From the NCBI GenBank assembly GCA_003282985.1, contig QBYE01000002.1:32399-96398 (forward strand): a stretch of DNA of 64,000 bases. The letters run 5' to 3'. The notes below the pieces were generated by a model. That model was not told where the DNA came from. It ran no database searches and saw only the letters and a program-made list of their open reading frames with translations. The position numbers and the translations under genes are program-made. Below, piece by piece: positions 1-7,735 of the stretch. Within the stretch, counting starts at the first letter, position 1; every line of letters starts with the position of its first letter. The DNA is from Pelagibacteraceae bacterium AG-325-E08 (lineage in GTDB: Bacteria > Pseudomonadota > Alphaproteobacteria > Pelagibacterales > Pelagibacteraceae).

Positions 1-24
1 AATAAATTAATGAATAGGACTTAA
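1..24 (+). CDS. possible 3' end of an upstream gene
   Basis: From base 1 one frame reads seven codons (ending Asn-Arg-Thr) and stops with TAA at 22-24. That stop overlaps the ATG of the next small gene (TAATG), an arrangement used many times in this window between co-transcribed genes. The rest lies outside the window, so neither the product nor even its reality can be judged. Confidence 0.25.
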   Translation, partial: NKLMNRT

Positions 25-107
25 TGAGTTATCCAAAAAAACATAGGGGCCGAAGAAAAATGGGCTCTAAAAAAAGAAGAGCTAGAAAAAAGAATAAAAA
101 GAAATAG
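24..107 (+). CDS. 27-aa highly basic small protein
   Basis: An ATG at 24 overlaps the preceding stop (TAATG) and opens a 27-codon frame ending with TAG at 105-107. The peptide is almost all Lys/Arg (core RRKMGSKKRRARKK) with no hydrophobic stretch, so it should bind RNA or DNA. Its composition and size recall small basic ribosome-associated proteins of the bS22/mS38 (AURKAIP1/COX24-domain) type, whose core is also of the KRRKRM-KKKHRK kind. That likeness is only by eye. It runs tail to tail with mnmA, whose stop lies 1 base further on. It could be a chance A-rich frame, but the coupled start argues for a real gene. Confidence 0.45.
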   Translation: MSYPKKHRGRRKMGSKKRRARKKNKKK

Positions 108-108
108 C

Positions 109-1227
109 TTATTCCTTTATCCAACCACCTCCCATTACTTTATACCCTAATGTGTCTTTATAATAAAAAACACATGCTTGACCTGGAGATATACCATCCT
201 CTGTTTCTACTAAATCAACTTTTGCATTATTTTGATCATTAAAATTTACTTTTGCATCTAGTAATTTTCCAGTTGATCTAACTTTAACATAAATATTTTT
301 ATTAAATTCACTTTTGTCTGAAAGTAAATTGATATTTTTTAGTATAATATTTTTTTTTCCTAAATTTTCTTTTGGACCAACCACTATCTCATTTTTTTCC
401 GAATTTATTTTTAGTACATATAATGGGTCTTTATCTGAAACTTTAATTCCTTTTCTCTGACCAATAGTAAAATTAATAATTCCATTATGAACACCTATTA
501 CTTGACCCTCTAAGTTTTTTATATTTCCTTTTTTAAAAGACTCTGGTTTAAATTTTTGTATAACAGATGCATAATCTCCATTTGGTACAAAACATATATC
601 CTGACTATCTGGTTTATCTGCAACGTTTAAATCTAGTTTTTTTGCTATGTCTCTAGTTTGGTTTTTTAGTAAACCCCCTAATGGAAATCTTAAATAATTT
701 AACTGTTCTCTAGTGGTGTTAAATAAAAAATAACTTTGATCCCTGTTTTCGTCTATAGCTCTGTACATATTAGTAGAATTATTTTCCGTAATACTTTTTA
801 CATAATGACCAGTAATTAAAGCATCAGCTTTTAAATCTTTTGAAACTTCAAACAAATCTTTAAATTTAACTGTTTGATTACATTGAACACAAGGTATTGG
901 AGTCTCACCTTTCAAATAACTTTCAACAAAATTGTCTATTACACCCTGTTTGAATTTATTTTGATAATATAAAACTTTATGTTCTATATCTAATTTCTGA
1001 GCGACTCTTTTTGCATCCATTATATCTTGTCCAGAACAACATTGTTTTGAGGCTGCAACCTCTTTACCGTCATCATAAAGCTTTAATGTTATACCTATCA
1101 CATTGAAACCTTCTTTCTTCATCATGCCGGCCACAGTTGAAGAATCTACTCCACCTGACATTGCAACAACTACTGTTGTGTCTGAGGGTTTTTTATCCAA
1201 ACCTATAGAATTTAAATCATTATTCAT
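109..1227 (-). CDS. mnmA: tRNA-specific 2-thiouridylase MnmA
   Basis: MnmA puts the 2-thio group on U34 of tRNA-Lys, -Glu and -Gln, using ATP and sulfur relayed from a cysteine desulfurase (SufS at 40.4-41.6 kb is the candidate here). The 372-residue protein has the PP-loop SGGVDSS at residues 24-30. It carries the catalytic Cys pair, Cys116 in PCVQCN and Cys212 in [12 protein letters not shown], and the GQACVFY segment near the C-terminus. Length is normal for the family. The first ATG at 1227 is used, facing the DUF3553 gene across a 41-base gap that must hold both promoters. Its stop is 1 base from the small basic gene on the other strand. Confidence 0.95.
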   Translation of the reverse strand: MNNDLNSIGLDKKPSDTTVVVAMSGGVDSSTVAGMMKKEGFNVIGITLKLYDDGKEVAASKQCCSGQDIMDAKRVAQKLDIEHKVLYYQNKFKQGVIDNFVESYLKGETPIPCVQCNQTVKFKDLFEVSKDLKADALITGHYVKSITENNSTNMYRAIDENRDQSYFLFNTTREQLNYLRFPLGGLLKNQTRDIAKKLDLNVADKPDSQDICFVPNGDYASVIQKFKPESFKKGNIKNLEGQVIGVHNGIINFTIGQRKGIKVSDKDPLYVLKINSEKNEIVVGPKENLGKKNIILKNINLLSDKSEFNKNIYVKVRSTGKLLDAKVNFNDQNNAKVDLVETEDGISPGQACVFYYKDTLGYKVMGGGWIKE

Positions 1228-1268
1228 TTGATGGTATTTATACTTATTTCTAATATAAGTTAAATTAA

Positions 1269-1439
1269 ATGATTTTAGATTATGAACCAGGTGACAAAGT
1301 TGAAAATCCTAACAATAAAGAATGGGGCATAGGTCAAGTTCAATCAATAATTAAGGATAAAGTAACTGTAAATTTTGAAAATGCTGGAAAAAAAGTGATA
1401 AATGCGAAAAATATAGAATTAATAAAATTAAATGACTGA
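1269..1439 (+). CDS. DUF3553 family protein (56 aa)
   Basis: A 56-codon frame from ATG 1269 to TGA 1437-1439 encodes a compact protein with the pattern [38 protein letters not shown]. This matches the small alphaproteobacterial DUF3553 family (PGDRV-P-WG-GQVQS-VTVNFEHAGK). The fold is probably a small beta barrel, like the tudor/KOW-like domains that bind nucleic acid or RNA polymerase. No function is established that I know of. The gene overlaps the cysQ start by 8 bases, so the two are co-translated. Confidence 0.85.
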   Translation: MILDYEPGDKVENPNNKEWGIGQVQSIIKDKVTVNFENAGKKVINAKNIELIKLND

Positions 1440-2205
1440 ATTAAATTTAAAAAAAATTACTGAAGAATTAATTGATACCTTTTTATATGCTGGAGAAATT
1501 TCGTTAGAACTTCGAAAAAAAGGGTTAATCAAAGAAATAAAGTCAGATAATACACCTGTTAGTAATGGTGATCTAGAGGTCAATAAAATTATTACTAATA
1601 AAATAAAAAATATTACTCCTAAAATACCAATTGTTTCAGAAGAAACTTCTGACAATAAGTCTATAAAAAATTTAAAGGATTTTTGGTTAATTGATCCAAT
1701 AGACGGTACTTATGATTATATTAATAATTTAGAAGAGTTTACAATTAATGCTGGTCTTATAATTAACAATAATCCAGTTATAGGATTGATAAATGCACCT
1801 TCTAAAAAAAGAATGTTTTATTCTTATGGTAATAATTTAGCTTTTGAAATCATAGATGGAAAGACTATTAAATTAAATTGTTCAAAAAACTTTAACAAAA
1901 ATGAAATTAAATTTGTCTCTTACTCAAACAAAATAAAACCAGAGATAGAAGCAATTCACAAAAAACTTAATGTAAAAAAATATGTAAGAATGAAGAGTTC
2001 ACTAAAATTTTGTGTAATTGCTGCAGGAGAATATGATGGATATGTTGCTGAACCAAGAGCTTGTGAATGGGATATTGCTGCTGGTCATGCAATTCTAAAA
2101 CATGCTGGAGGTGTGGTAACAGATTTTGATAATAAAGAGATAAAATATGGAAAAAGAGATTTTAAAAACCCAAGCTTAATTCTAAAAAGTAAGAATATAT
2201 TGTAA
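1432..2205 (+). CDS. cysQ: 3'(2'),5'-bisphosphate nucleotidase CysQ-like (inositol monophosphatase superfamily)
   Basis: A 257-residue Mg-dependent phosphatase. The metal-binding motifs of the superfamily are visible: the EE pair in PIVSEET (about residues 70-71), WLIDPIDGT (85-93), and the C-terminal CEWDIAAGHAIL where the Asp completes the site. CysQ removes the 3'-phosphate of PAP left by sulfate reduction or sulfotransfer. An inositol- or histidinol-phosphate phosphatase role cannot be excluded from motifs alone. Many SAR11 members do not reduce sulfate, so salvage of PAP from other reactions (for example acyl-carrier-protein phosphopantetheinylation) is a possible role here. It overlaps DUF3553 by 8 bases, and its stop overlaps the next start as TAATG. 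Confidence 0.8.
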   Translation: MTELNLKKITEELIDTFLYAGEISLELRKKGLIKEIKSDNTPVSNGDLEVNKIITNKIKNITPKIPIVSEETSDNKSIKNLKDFWLIDPIDGTYDYINNLEEFTINAGLIINNNPVIGLINAPSKKRMFYSYGNNLAFEIIDGKTIKLNCSKNFNKNEIKFVSYSNKIKPEIEAIHKKLNVKKYVRMKSSLKFCVIAAGEYDGYVAEPRACEWDIAAGHAILKHAGGVVTDFDNKEIKYGKRDFKNPSLILKSKNIL

Positions 2206-2348
2206 TGGATGAACAACTCAAAATAATACTTATTATAATAGTATCAGTTTCAATTTTTGGATTAATTACATTCGTATTTGTAAAAAATTATATCAGAAAC
2301 AAAATTGATTTTTTAGTTAAAAAAGAAAAAGATAAAAATCTAAAGTAG
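2205..2348 (+). CDS. 47-aa single-pass membrane protein
   Basis: The TAA of cysQ overlaps an ATG (TAATG) that opens 47 codons ending at TAG 2346-2348. The product has a short N-terminus (MDEQ), one strongly hydrophobic segment of about 22 residues (ILIIIVSVSIFGLITFVFV) and a Lys-rich C-terminal tail. This is the usual layout of a small inner-membrane protein with a cytoplasmic basic tail. Its last 9 bases overlap the 3' end of recX on the opposite strand. I recognise no family. Translational coupling and the clean membrane profile support a real gene. Confidence 0.55.
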   Translation: MDEQLKIILIIIVSVSIFGLITFVFVKNYIRNKIDFLVKKEKDKNLK

Positions 2349-2903
2349 TTTTATTATTTTTAGATAATCATCTTTATCTATATCCATAATTTTTTTTGAT
2401 GTTTCAAAGTCAAAACCATTTCTTGCTAACAAAGAAATATCTTTTTTATAAAATAAGGGTCTATTATCCTCTGTTCTAGCGGGACCAATTCTTTTTTTTT
2501 TACATATTTTTATCGCAGAGAAGAAATCTTGATCAGAATTTTCATCTTTAATCTTATTAACTGTATCTTTTATGAATTCATCATTTATACCTTTACCAAC
2601 TAGATAACTTCTTATTTTATTAATTGAATTTCCTCTCTGGATCATACTTTTTGCTTTGCTATCTGAATAAAATTTATCATTTATAAATTTACTTTTTTCT
2701 AGATCTGAAAGAACAATATCTATTAAATTAGTCACATCTTGTTTTTTAACATTTGGCACTGAAGTTTTAAGATATTTCTTTAAAAGGTAAGTCTTTAGTT
2801 GTTGTTTTGAGGGAGCATACTTTTCAACATAAGCAAACGCAAAATTTCTCATTTCCTCAACAGTTACCTTTAAAGTTTTTTTTCGATTTCTTATAGGAAT
2901 CAT
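2340..2903 (-). CDS. recX: regulatory protein RecX
   Basis: A 187-residue, Lys-rich, all-helical protein. It shows RecX-like three-helix repeats: an N-terminal FAFAYVEKYAPSKQQLKTYL unit, a middle FINDKFYSDSKAKSMIQRG unit followed by IRSYLVGKGIN, and a C-terminal FSAIKICKKK unit ending with YLKIIKLL. RecX binds and restrains RecA filaments during recombination and the SOS response. recA is not adjacent, so regulation must be separate. The ATG at 2903 faces the next gene on the other strand almost back to back. The call rests on the repeat pattern and length. Confidence 0.75.
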   Translation of the reverse strand: MIPIRNRKKTLKVTVEEMRNFAFAYVEKYAPSKQQLKTYLLKKYLKTSVPNVKKQDVTNLIDIVLSDLEKSKFINDKFYSDSKAKSMIQRGNSINKIRSYLVGKGINDEFIKDTVNKIKDENSDQDFFSAIKICKKKRIGPARTEDNRPLFYKKDISLLARNGFDFETSKKIMDIDKDDYLKIIKLL

Positions 2904-2931
2904 GGATAGATTTACTATAATATATTTTGAA

Positions 2932-3405
2932 ATGTTCGAACAAATTTATAATTATTTTACAATTGAAATGCTCTATTATTGGGTGAATTTAGGAGTTATC
3001 CCTTTTTGGTTAATGTTAATTTTTTTTCCCCAGTCTTATTTATGTAGATTCTTTGTAACTTCAATACTACCTATCATTTTACTAAGTGGGGCTTATATTT
3101 TTGTACTTTATAGATCATATCTAACTTCTTACGATTTTGGTGGTAATTTTAAACTTTATCTTGGACTTGAAAGTTTATCCATATTATTTACTAACAATTT
3201 TTATATTATGGTTTTTTGGATACATTTTATTGCAATTAATCTTTTTACAGGTGGTTGGATAGTAAAAGACTCTCAAAAATTTTCAATTAACAAAATTCTT
3301 TTGTCGGTACCCTTGATTGTTACGTATTTGATTGGTCCGTTAGGTTTGTTTATGTATTGGCTAATAAAAATTTTTTATGCCAAAAGTATAAATCTTCATG
3401 ACTAA
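2932..3405 (+). CDS. ABA4-like (DUF4281) membrane protein
   Basis: A 157-residue integral membrane protein with four hydrophobic segments. Its features fit the ABA4-like/DUF4281 family: FFPQSYLCRFF after helix 1, DFGGNFKLYLGLESLSILF in the middle, FWIHFIAINLFTGGWIVKDSQKF, then PLIVTYLIGPLGLFMYWLIK. In plants ABA4 is needed for neoxanthin formation; bacterial members have no settled role. I start at ATG 2932 because the in-frame ATG at 2902 overlaps the recX start codon and would add ten residues unlike the family. A carotenoid link is only a guess. It overlaps the next gene by 8 bases. Confidence 0.75.
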   Translation: MFEQIYNYFTIEMLYYWVNLGVIPFWLMLIFFPQSYLCRFFVTSILPIILLSGAYIFVLYRSYLTSYDFGGNFKLYLGLESLSILFTNNFYIMVFWIHFIAINLFTGGWIVKDSQKFSINKILLSVPLIVTYLIGPLGLFMYWLIKIFYAKSINLHD

Positions 3406-3982
3406 ATCTATTGATTTTTACTTTGATTTTATTAGCCCTTATTCATATTTAGCTATTCATAAATTAAAGACTTTAAAAAATTACGAAGATATAAGTATAA
3501 ATTATAAACCTATATTATTAGGTGGACTTCATAATCTTGGGGGCATTACTGCTCCCGCTTTTAACGAACGCAAATTAAAGAATATGAAATTTGATTGTAA
3601 TTTAATTGCAAAAAAAAATAACATTCCATTTATTTGGAATACTAAATTTCCAATTAATTCACTTTACTTGATGCGTGGATATCTTGCAATTAATAAAGGA
3701 TTAAGAAAAAAATATTTTGATTCATTTTTTAATGCTTACTGGAAAAATAACATTGATATTTCCAATCAAGAAAATGTTAATAACATTTTAGAAAATTTAG
3801 GCATAGATAAAAAAAATTATTTTGAAAAAATACAAAAAGTTGAAATTAAAGATGAGTTAAAAAAACTTACAAATATTGCTTTTGAAAAAAATATTTTTGG
3901 TGCTCCAACCTTTGTAGTTAATAACAAAATTTTTTGGGGACAAGATCGATTAGAATATGCTTTAGATGAATATAATTCTTAA
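3398..3982 (+). CDS. 2-hydroxychromene-2-carboxylate isomerase / DsbA-family thioredoxin-fold protein
   Basis: A 194-residue protein of the kappa-GST/HCCA-isomerase branch of the DsbA fold. It begins IDFYFDFISPYSYLA, where the family Ser of the SPYSYL motif replaces the thioredoxin Cys and binds glutathione. It ends FGAPTFVVNNKIFWGQDRLE, the cis-Pro loop and the W-G-DRL motif of the family. Family members isomerise hydroxychromene carboxylates in naphthalene breakdown. No other aromatic-degradation gene is nearby, so the substrate here is unknown and probably a glutathione-related one. It overlaps the upstream membrane-protein gene by 8 bases and runs tail to tail into the rhodanese gene. Confidence 0.8.
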   Translation: MTKSIDFYFDFISPYSYLAIHKLKTLKNYEDISINYKPILLGGLHNLGGITAPAFNERKLKNMKFDCNLIAKKNNIPFIWNTKFPINSLYLMRGYLAINKGLRKKYFDSFFNAYWKNNIDISNQENVNNILENLGIDKKNYFEKIQKVEIKDELKKLTNIAFEKNIFGAPTFVVNNKIFWGQDRLEYALDEYNS

Positions 3983-4362
3983 ACAATTTTAAATTTACTT
4001 TGTTTAATGGCTCCAAAACCTCCGTCTATGTGAGAAACTTTTTTAAAACCCATATCTTTTAGAGATTTTGCAGCTAAAGCAGATCTCAAACCACCTGCAC
4101 AAAATAAAACCATTTCTTTATTTAGGTCTAACTTACCTTTTTTAAAGTAAGCACTATCTGGATCTAACCAAAACTCTAACATGCCTCTTGGTATATGATT
4201 AGAATTTTCAACTCTCCCTTCTTTTTCTAGCTCTCGAATATCTCTTATGTCGATTAAGTTACACTGATTTTCACTAACCATTTTATGTGCCTCATCAGTT
4301 GAAATTGTTTTAATTTGATCTAGGGCTTCTGAAACTAGAGTTTGTGATGATTTTATATTCAT
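3979..4362 (-). CDS. rhodanese-like sulfurtransferase
   Basis: A single rhodanese domain of 127 residues. It has NLIDIRDIRELEKEGR (CH2A region) and the active-site loop CAGGLRS with the catalytic Cys at about residue 88. It also has the closing GFKKVSHIDGGFGAIKQ that is typical of single-domain rhodaneses. Such proteins carry persulfide sulfur to acceptors such as tRNA thiolation or Fe-S assembly, or detoxify cyanide. The partner is unknown. The long N-terminal helix before the domain is common in small alphaproteobacterial members. It overlaps the 3' end of the isomerase gene by 4 bases in convergent orientation. Confidence 0.9.
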   Translation of the reverse strand: MNIKSSQTLVSEALDQIKTISTDEAHKMVSENQCNLIDIRDIRELEKEGRVENSNHIPRGMLEFWLDPDSAYFKKGKLDLNKEMVLFCAGGLRSALAAKSLKDMGFKKVSHIDGGFGAIKQSKFKIV

Positions 4363-4411
4363 AATTTTTTTATTTATTATATAGTTTTTAATATAATCAT
4401 AGATAAAAATT

Positions 4412-5194
4412 GTGCTACCTAAAATATTAAAACCTTTTCATTCAGACAAATCGAATTTAGTTAGGATAGGTCCTAAAAAAGATGGGGGATATGTCATTGA
4501 TAAAAGAGTAATAGAAAAATCTGAAGTAATAATTACTTGTGGACTAAATGATGACTGGGAATTTGAAAAAGATTTTCTAAATAAAAATACCAGTTCTAGG
4601 GTTGAAGCTTATGATCACACAGTTGATAGACACTTCTGGTTAAAAAGGTTTAAAAAAGATTTTATTGCATTCCTATTATTGAAAAAAATTACACCTAGGA
4701 AAATATTAGATATATTTAAGTATGTAAGTTATCTAAATTTTTTTAAAGGAAAAAATAAGCATCATATTAAAAAGATTGTTTCACATAAAATTGATGAAAA
4801 TAACCAAGCAACTATTTCAGAAGCAATTGGTACAAATGAAAATATAATTTTAAAAATAGACATTGAAGGAGATGAATTTAAAATTCTAGACGAAATAGAT
4901 AAAAATTTAGATAAAATAAATTTACTTATAATAGAGTTTCACGATATGCAAAAAAATTTGAAAAAAGTTGAGAAATTTATTGAAAATACTAAACTTAAAA
5001 ACATACACATTAACGCAAATAACTACGGGATGTTAGATGAGAAAGGTATTCCTCAGGTGATTGAAATGACATTTATAAACCCAAAAAAATTTGAAATAAC
5101 TGATGAAAGATCAAAAAGAGATTATCCAATAGAGGGCTTGGATTTTAAAAATCGTAAACGAGGACCAGATATTGAATTAAAATTTAATGAATAA
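4412..5194 (+). CDS. FkbM-type SAM-dependent methyltransferase
   Basis: 260 residues with a GTG start. It shows a pattern often seen in FkbM-like methyltransferases of cell-surface clusters: LVRIGPKKDGGYVI near the N-terminus, VIITCGLNDDWEFEKDF (motif I region), and IILKIDIEGDEFKILDEID, where the DIEGDE segment matches the second core motif. FkbM enzymes O-methylate sugars or polyketides. The next gene, overlapping by 8 bases, is a heptosyltransferase-type glycosyltransferase, so the likely substrate is a lipopolysaccharide or other surface glycan. The acceptor cannot be named. Confidence 0.75.
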   Translation: MLPKILKPFHSDKSNLVRIGPKKDGGYVIDKRVIEKSEVIITCGLNDDWEFEKDFLNKNTSSRVEAYDHTVDRHFWLKRFKKDFIAFLLLKKITPRKILDIFKYVSYLNFFKGKNKHHIKKIVSHKIDENNQATISEAIGTNENIILKIDIEGDEFKILDEIDKNLDKINLLIIEFHDMQKNLKKVEKFIENTKLKNIHINANNYGMLDEKGIPQVIEMTFINPKKFEITDERSKRDYPIEGLDFKNRKRGPDIELKFNE

Positions 5195-6176
5195 GAAAAT
5201 TTGTATAGTTTATACTCACCATAAATTAGGTGATTTAATTTGGCAACTACCATATATAAAGGCTATCAGTGATCACCATGATCAAAATGTTGATTTAGTT
5301 GTTAGAAAAAAAACTCAAGCAAAAGATATTTTAAAAGATTTAAATCATATTAATAAGATTCATTATAACGAATTTAGAAAAGGCTTAGCTTATTGGATAG
5401 ATGTCTTTAAATTAAAAAAAATATTTGATTTAGAAAAATATGATCATGTTTACATTTTAGACAAAGTAAACAAACCTGCAATTGCAGCAAAATTAGCTGG
5501 CATCAAAAATATAATTGGACCAGGTTTTAAAAATCAAAAAAAATGGATCACAGTTAAAAATTACTTAGATGAAAAAGATTGGAAATTAAACTATTCAGAG
5601 CAATCACAAAAATTATTAAAGATAAATTCGATTATATTAAACGATAAGTTTCCTGACTTAGAAGTAAATATTGAACGACTTAAAGTAGGTAATGATGATC
5701 TGATGATTGATGGGAAAAAAATAGCATTTGGTGTTGATTCTTTTGAGGATTATAAAATGTGGTTTGAGGAAGATTTTATAAAATTAGCAGACCTTTTGCA
5801 TGAAAAAGGATTGTTTGATTACATATATTTAGTTTGTGGACCAGATAAATCAAATGTTGCCAAAAAAATTATTAATGACTCTGGAAAGAAATATTTTATT
5901 GATTGTTCTAATAAAGATCTAATAGGAGTAATATTAGCTATTAAAAATTCAGCATTTTATATAGGTAATAACTCTGGTCCTTTAAATTTATCTGCTGCTT
6001 TAGGTGTTAAGACTTTTGGTTTAATTGCTAACGATCCAGTGAGCGAATTGAAATACAGTAAAATAACACCAATAACACCTCAAGACTACAGAGATGATAT
6101 TTGGACTCGAAATAGAGAAGGAATGAAAAAACTTAAACCCGATGAAGTTTTTAACAAAATTATTAACAACTTATAA
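5187..6176 (+). CDS. glycosyltransferase family 9 (heptosyltransferase-like)
   Basis: A 329-residue GT-B enzyme. The N-terminus ICIVYTHHKLGDLIWQLPYIKAI has the GD(L/I)-P-IKA pattern of family 9. The C-terminal domain has YLVCGPDK and IGNNSGPLNLSAALGVKTFGL, the nucleotide-sugar binding stretch that in WaaC/WaaF reads D-T/S-G--HLAAA-G. Here the usual Asp is Asn (GNNSGP). Family 9 adds heptose or related sugars to the LPS core. It probably acts with the overlapping FkbM-type methyltransferase. A strong terminator follows 4 bases downstream, so this is the end of a two-gene unit. Confidence 0.8.
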   Translation: MNKKICIVYTHHKLGDLIWQLPYIKAISDHHDQNVDLVVRKKTQAKDILKDLNHINKIHYNEFRKGLAYWIDVFKLKKIFDLEKYDHVYILDKVNKPAIAAKLAGIKNIIGPGFKNQKKWITVKNYLDEKDWKLNYSEQSQKLLKINSIILNDKFPDLEVNIERLKVGNDDLMIDGKKIAFGVDSFEDYKMWFEEDFIKLADLLHEKGLFDYIYLVCGPDKSNVAKKIINDSGKKYFIDCSNKDLIGVILAIKNSAFYIGNNSGPLNLSAALGVKTFGLIANDPVSELKYSKITPITPQDYRDDIWTRNREGMKKLKPDEVFNKIINNL

Positions 6177-6211
6177 AAAAAGCCCCCTGAGGGAGGGGGC
6201 TTTATTGTTTA
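6174..6211. terminator. bidirectional intrinsic terminator between the GT9 gene and amtB
   Basis: AGCCCCCT at 6181-6188 pairs with AGGGGGCT at 6194-6201 around a 5-base loop, one of the most GC-rich spots in the window. It is flanked by TTTATTGTTT on the plus side and by a run of A (T on the minus strand) at 6174-6180. It can therefore end transcription of the glycosyltransferase on the plus strand and of amtB on the minus strand. Confidence 0.9.
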
Positions 6212-6231
6212 ACTAACTAAAGAGAGAGTTT

Positions 6232-6285
6232 AAGGGACCCTACGATGAGTAATCGCGGAGATACACAGAGAGCGTAGAATCCCTT
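6232..6285 (-). other. structured RNA hairpin in the amtB 3' region
   Basis: Thirteen bases at 6232-6244 can pair with 6273-6285. On the minus strand the stem is AAGGGATTCTACG with CGTAGGGTCCCTT: eleven Watson-Crick pairs and two U-G wobbles. On the plus strand the same two positions are C/A mismatches. The helix is therefore better in the transcript that carries amtB. The 28-base loop contains TCTCCGCGATTAC. It lies 12 bases after the amtB stop and before the terminator at 6174-6211. No run of T follows it, so it is not a simple terminator. It may stabilise the mRNA or be released as a small RNA. Confidence 0.5.
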
Positions 6286-6297
6286 TATTGTTAACAA

Positions 6298-7599
6298 TTA
6301 GTCACGTATTGCATATGCAATAACGCCTGTTTCCGTAACATCTGTACCTTTAGTTTCAGCCTCTTTACTTAGTCTGATACCAATTGTAGATTTCATGATT
6401 GACCATACAATTAAAGCAACCACAAAAACGAAAATGTTAATCGAAAGCACACCTAATAATTGAGTTCCAAATGAAGTATCTGGATTTGTAATCGGCACAG
6501 CCAATGTACCCCAAATACCAGCAAATAAGTGAGCGGGTATTGCTCCTACTACATCATCAATTTTTAATGAGAATAGAAGTTTAGTACCATAAACTACGAT
6601 TACACCACCAACTGCACCAATTAAAATTGCTGCTAATGGTGAAGGCATTAATGGCTCAGCAGTAATTGCAACTAATCCACCAATACAACCATTTAACATT
6701 TGAACAACATCTGTTTTTCCAAAGTTCAATCTTGTAACAGTTGCTGCAGCCATAACGCCACCTGCTCCTGCTAAGAAAGTATTTAGAAATATTGTTGAAA
6801 CAGCGATTGCATCATCAGCTGTACCAATAGCTAATTGAGAACCACCATTAAATCCAAACCAACCTAACCATAGAATAAATACTCCTACGGTTACTAATGG
6901 AATTGAAGATGCAGCGAAGGGTTTTAACGGCGCTGGAGCACCAGACTTAGTAAATCTACCAAGTCTTGGACCTAACATTAAAGCACCTGCTAAAGCTGCT
7001 GCTCCACCAGTTGAGTGTACTAATGTTGATCCAGCAAAATCTGAGAAACCAGCAGCAGCTAACCAGCCACCACCCCACTGCCAACCCATTACGATCGGGT
7101 AGATAATTCCTGATAAAATTGCTGCAAATAAAAAGAATGGCCAAAGCTTAATTCTTTCTGCTAAAGTTCCTGATACAATAGATACTGTTGTTGCACAGAA
7201 AACCATCTGAAAATACCAATCTGATCCATCTGCATAACCTGTATCAACTGCACTAGAGTCTGACCATGGAATAAAACTTCCGATATATCCACCTTCTGGA
7301 ATTCCATAAGCTAGATTATAACCGAACATCCAGAACATAATTCCAGAGATTGATATTAAACCTATATTTTTTGCACAGATAACAGATACACTTTTAGATG
7401 TAACCATTCCAGATTCTAACATTGCAAATCCACACGCCATAAAGAAGACGAGGAAACCACAAATTAAAAATAGCAAGGTATTAAATATAAAACCTATTTC
7501 AGCAGAAACTGTTGTCTCCGCCATACCTGCACTACTCATATTTAATAGAAACATTAAACTCATGAGTGGCAGACTTATTTTTTTTATTAATTTAGTCAT
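6298..7599 (-). CDS. amtB: ammonium transporter AmtB
   Basis: 433 residues: a cleavable signal peptide (LPLMSLMFLLNMSSAGMAET), then eleven membrane segments. Conserved Amt parts are present: GFAMLESGMV in helix 1, DFAGSTLVHSTGGAAAL with the pore His of the VHSTGG motif, GWFGFNGGS, and the second pore His in AIPAHLFAGIWGTL. The product imports ammonium across the inner membrane. It has a strong ribosome site (GGGAGG, 5 bases before ATG). A palindrome lies upstream at 7672-7688 and a structured 3' region downstream. No glnK/PII gene is next to it; many bacteria have amtB-glnK pairs, so PII control here would act in trans. Confidence 0.96.
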   Translation of the reverse strand: MTKLIKKISLPLMSLMFLLNMSSAGMAETTVSAEIGFIFNTLLFLICGFLVFFMACGFAMLESGMVTSKSVSVICAKNIGLISISGIMFWMFGYNLAYGIPEGGYIGSFIPWSDSSAVDTGYADGSDWYFQMVFCATTVSIVSGTLAERIKLWPFFLFAAILSGIIYPIVMGWQWGGGWLAAAGFSDFAGSTLVHSTGGAAALAGALMLGPRLGRFTKSGAPAPLKPFAASSIPLVTVGVFILWLGWFGFNGGSQLAIGTADDAIAVSTIFLNTFLAGAGGVMAAATVTRLNFGKTDVVQMLNGCIGGLVAITAEPLMPSPLAAILIGAVGGVIVVYGTKLLFSLKIDDVVGAIPAHLFAGIWGTLAVPITNPDTSFGTQLLGVLSINIFVFVVALIVWSIMKSTIGIRLSKEAETKGTDVTETGVIAYAIRD

Positions 7600-7671
7600 A
7601 AGACCTCCCTGTAAGAGAGAACTTATATTTTTAAAAGAACCTGAAAACTAACGCTGATTAGGAAAATTGGC

Positions 7672-7688
7672 TATGCAGATTTTGCATA
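7672..7688. promoter_or_regulatory. palindrome upstream of amtB, candidate operator
   Basis: TATGC at 7672-7676 and GCATA at 7684-7688 form a dyad with a 7-base spacer, about 75 bases upstream of the amtB start and just beyond the HU terminator. The place suits a nitrogen-responsive regulator. The motif matches no regulator site that I can name with confidence. Confidence 0.3.
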
Positions 7689-7692
7689 TAGA

Positions 7693-7727
7693 AACAGCCT
7701 TAACATGTTTATCACATTAAGGCTGTT
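7693..7727 (-). terminator. hairpin downstream of the HU gene
   Basis: AACAGCCTTAA (7693-7703) and TTAAGGCTGTT (7717-7727) form an 11-base-pair stem with a 13-base loop, 8 bases after the HU stop. On the HU strand it is followed by TTTCTATAT, a weak U tract. Termination is therefore likely but perhaps incomplete, and some HU transcripts may run on into amtB. Confidence 0.65.
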
Positions 7728-7735
7728 AAAAATTA

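Noticed and set aside
2902-2931. Longer N-terminus of the ABA4-like protein
   Set aside because: The ATG at 2902 overlaps the recX start codon, and the extra ten residues do not fit the family. The ATG at 2932 is preferred.
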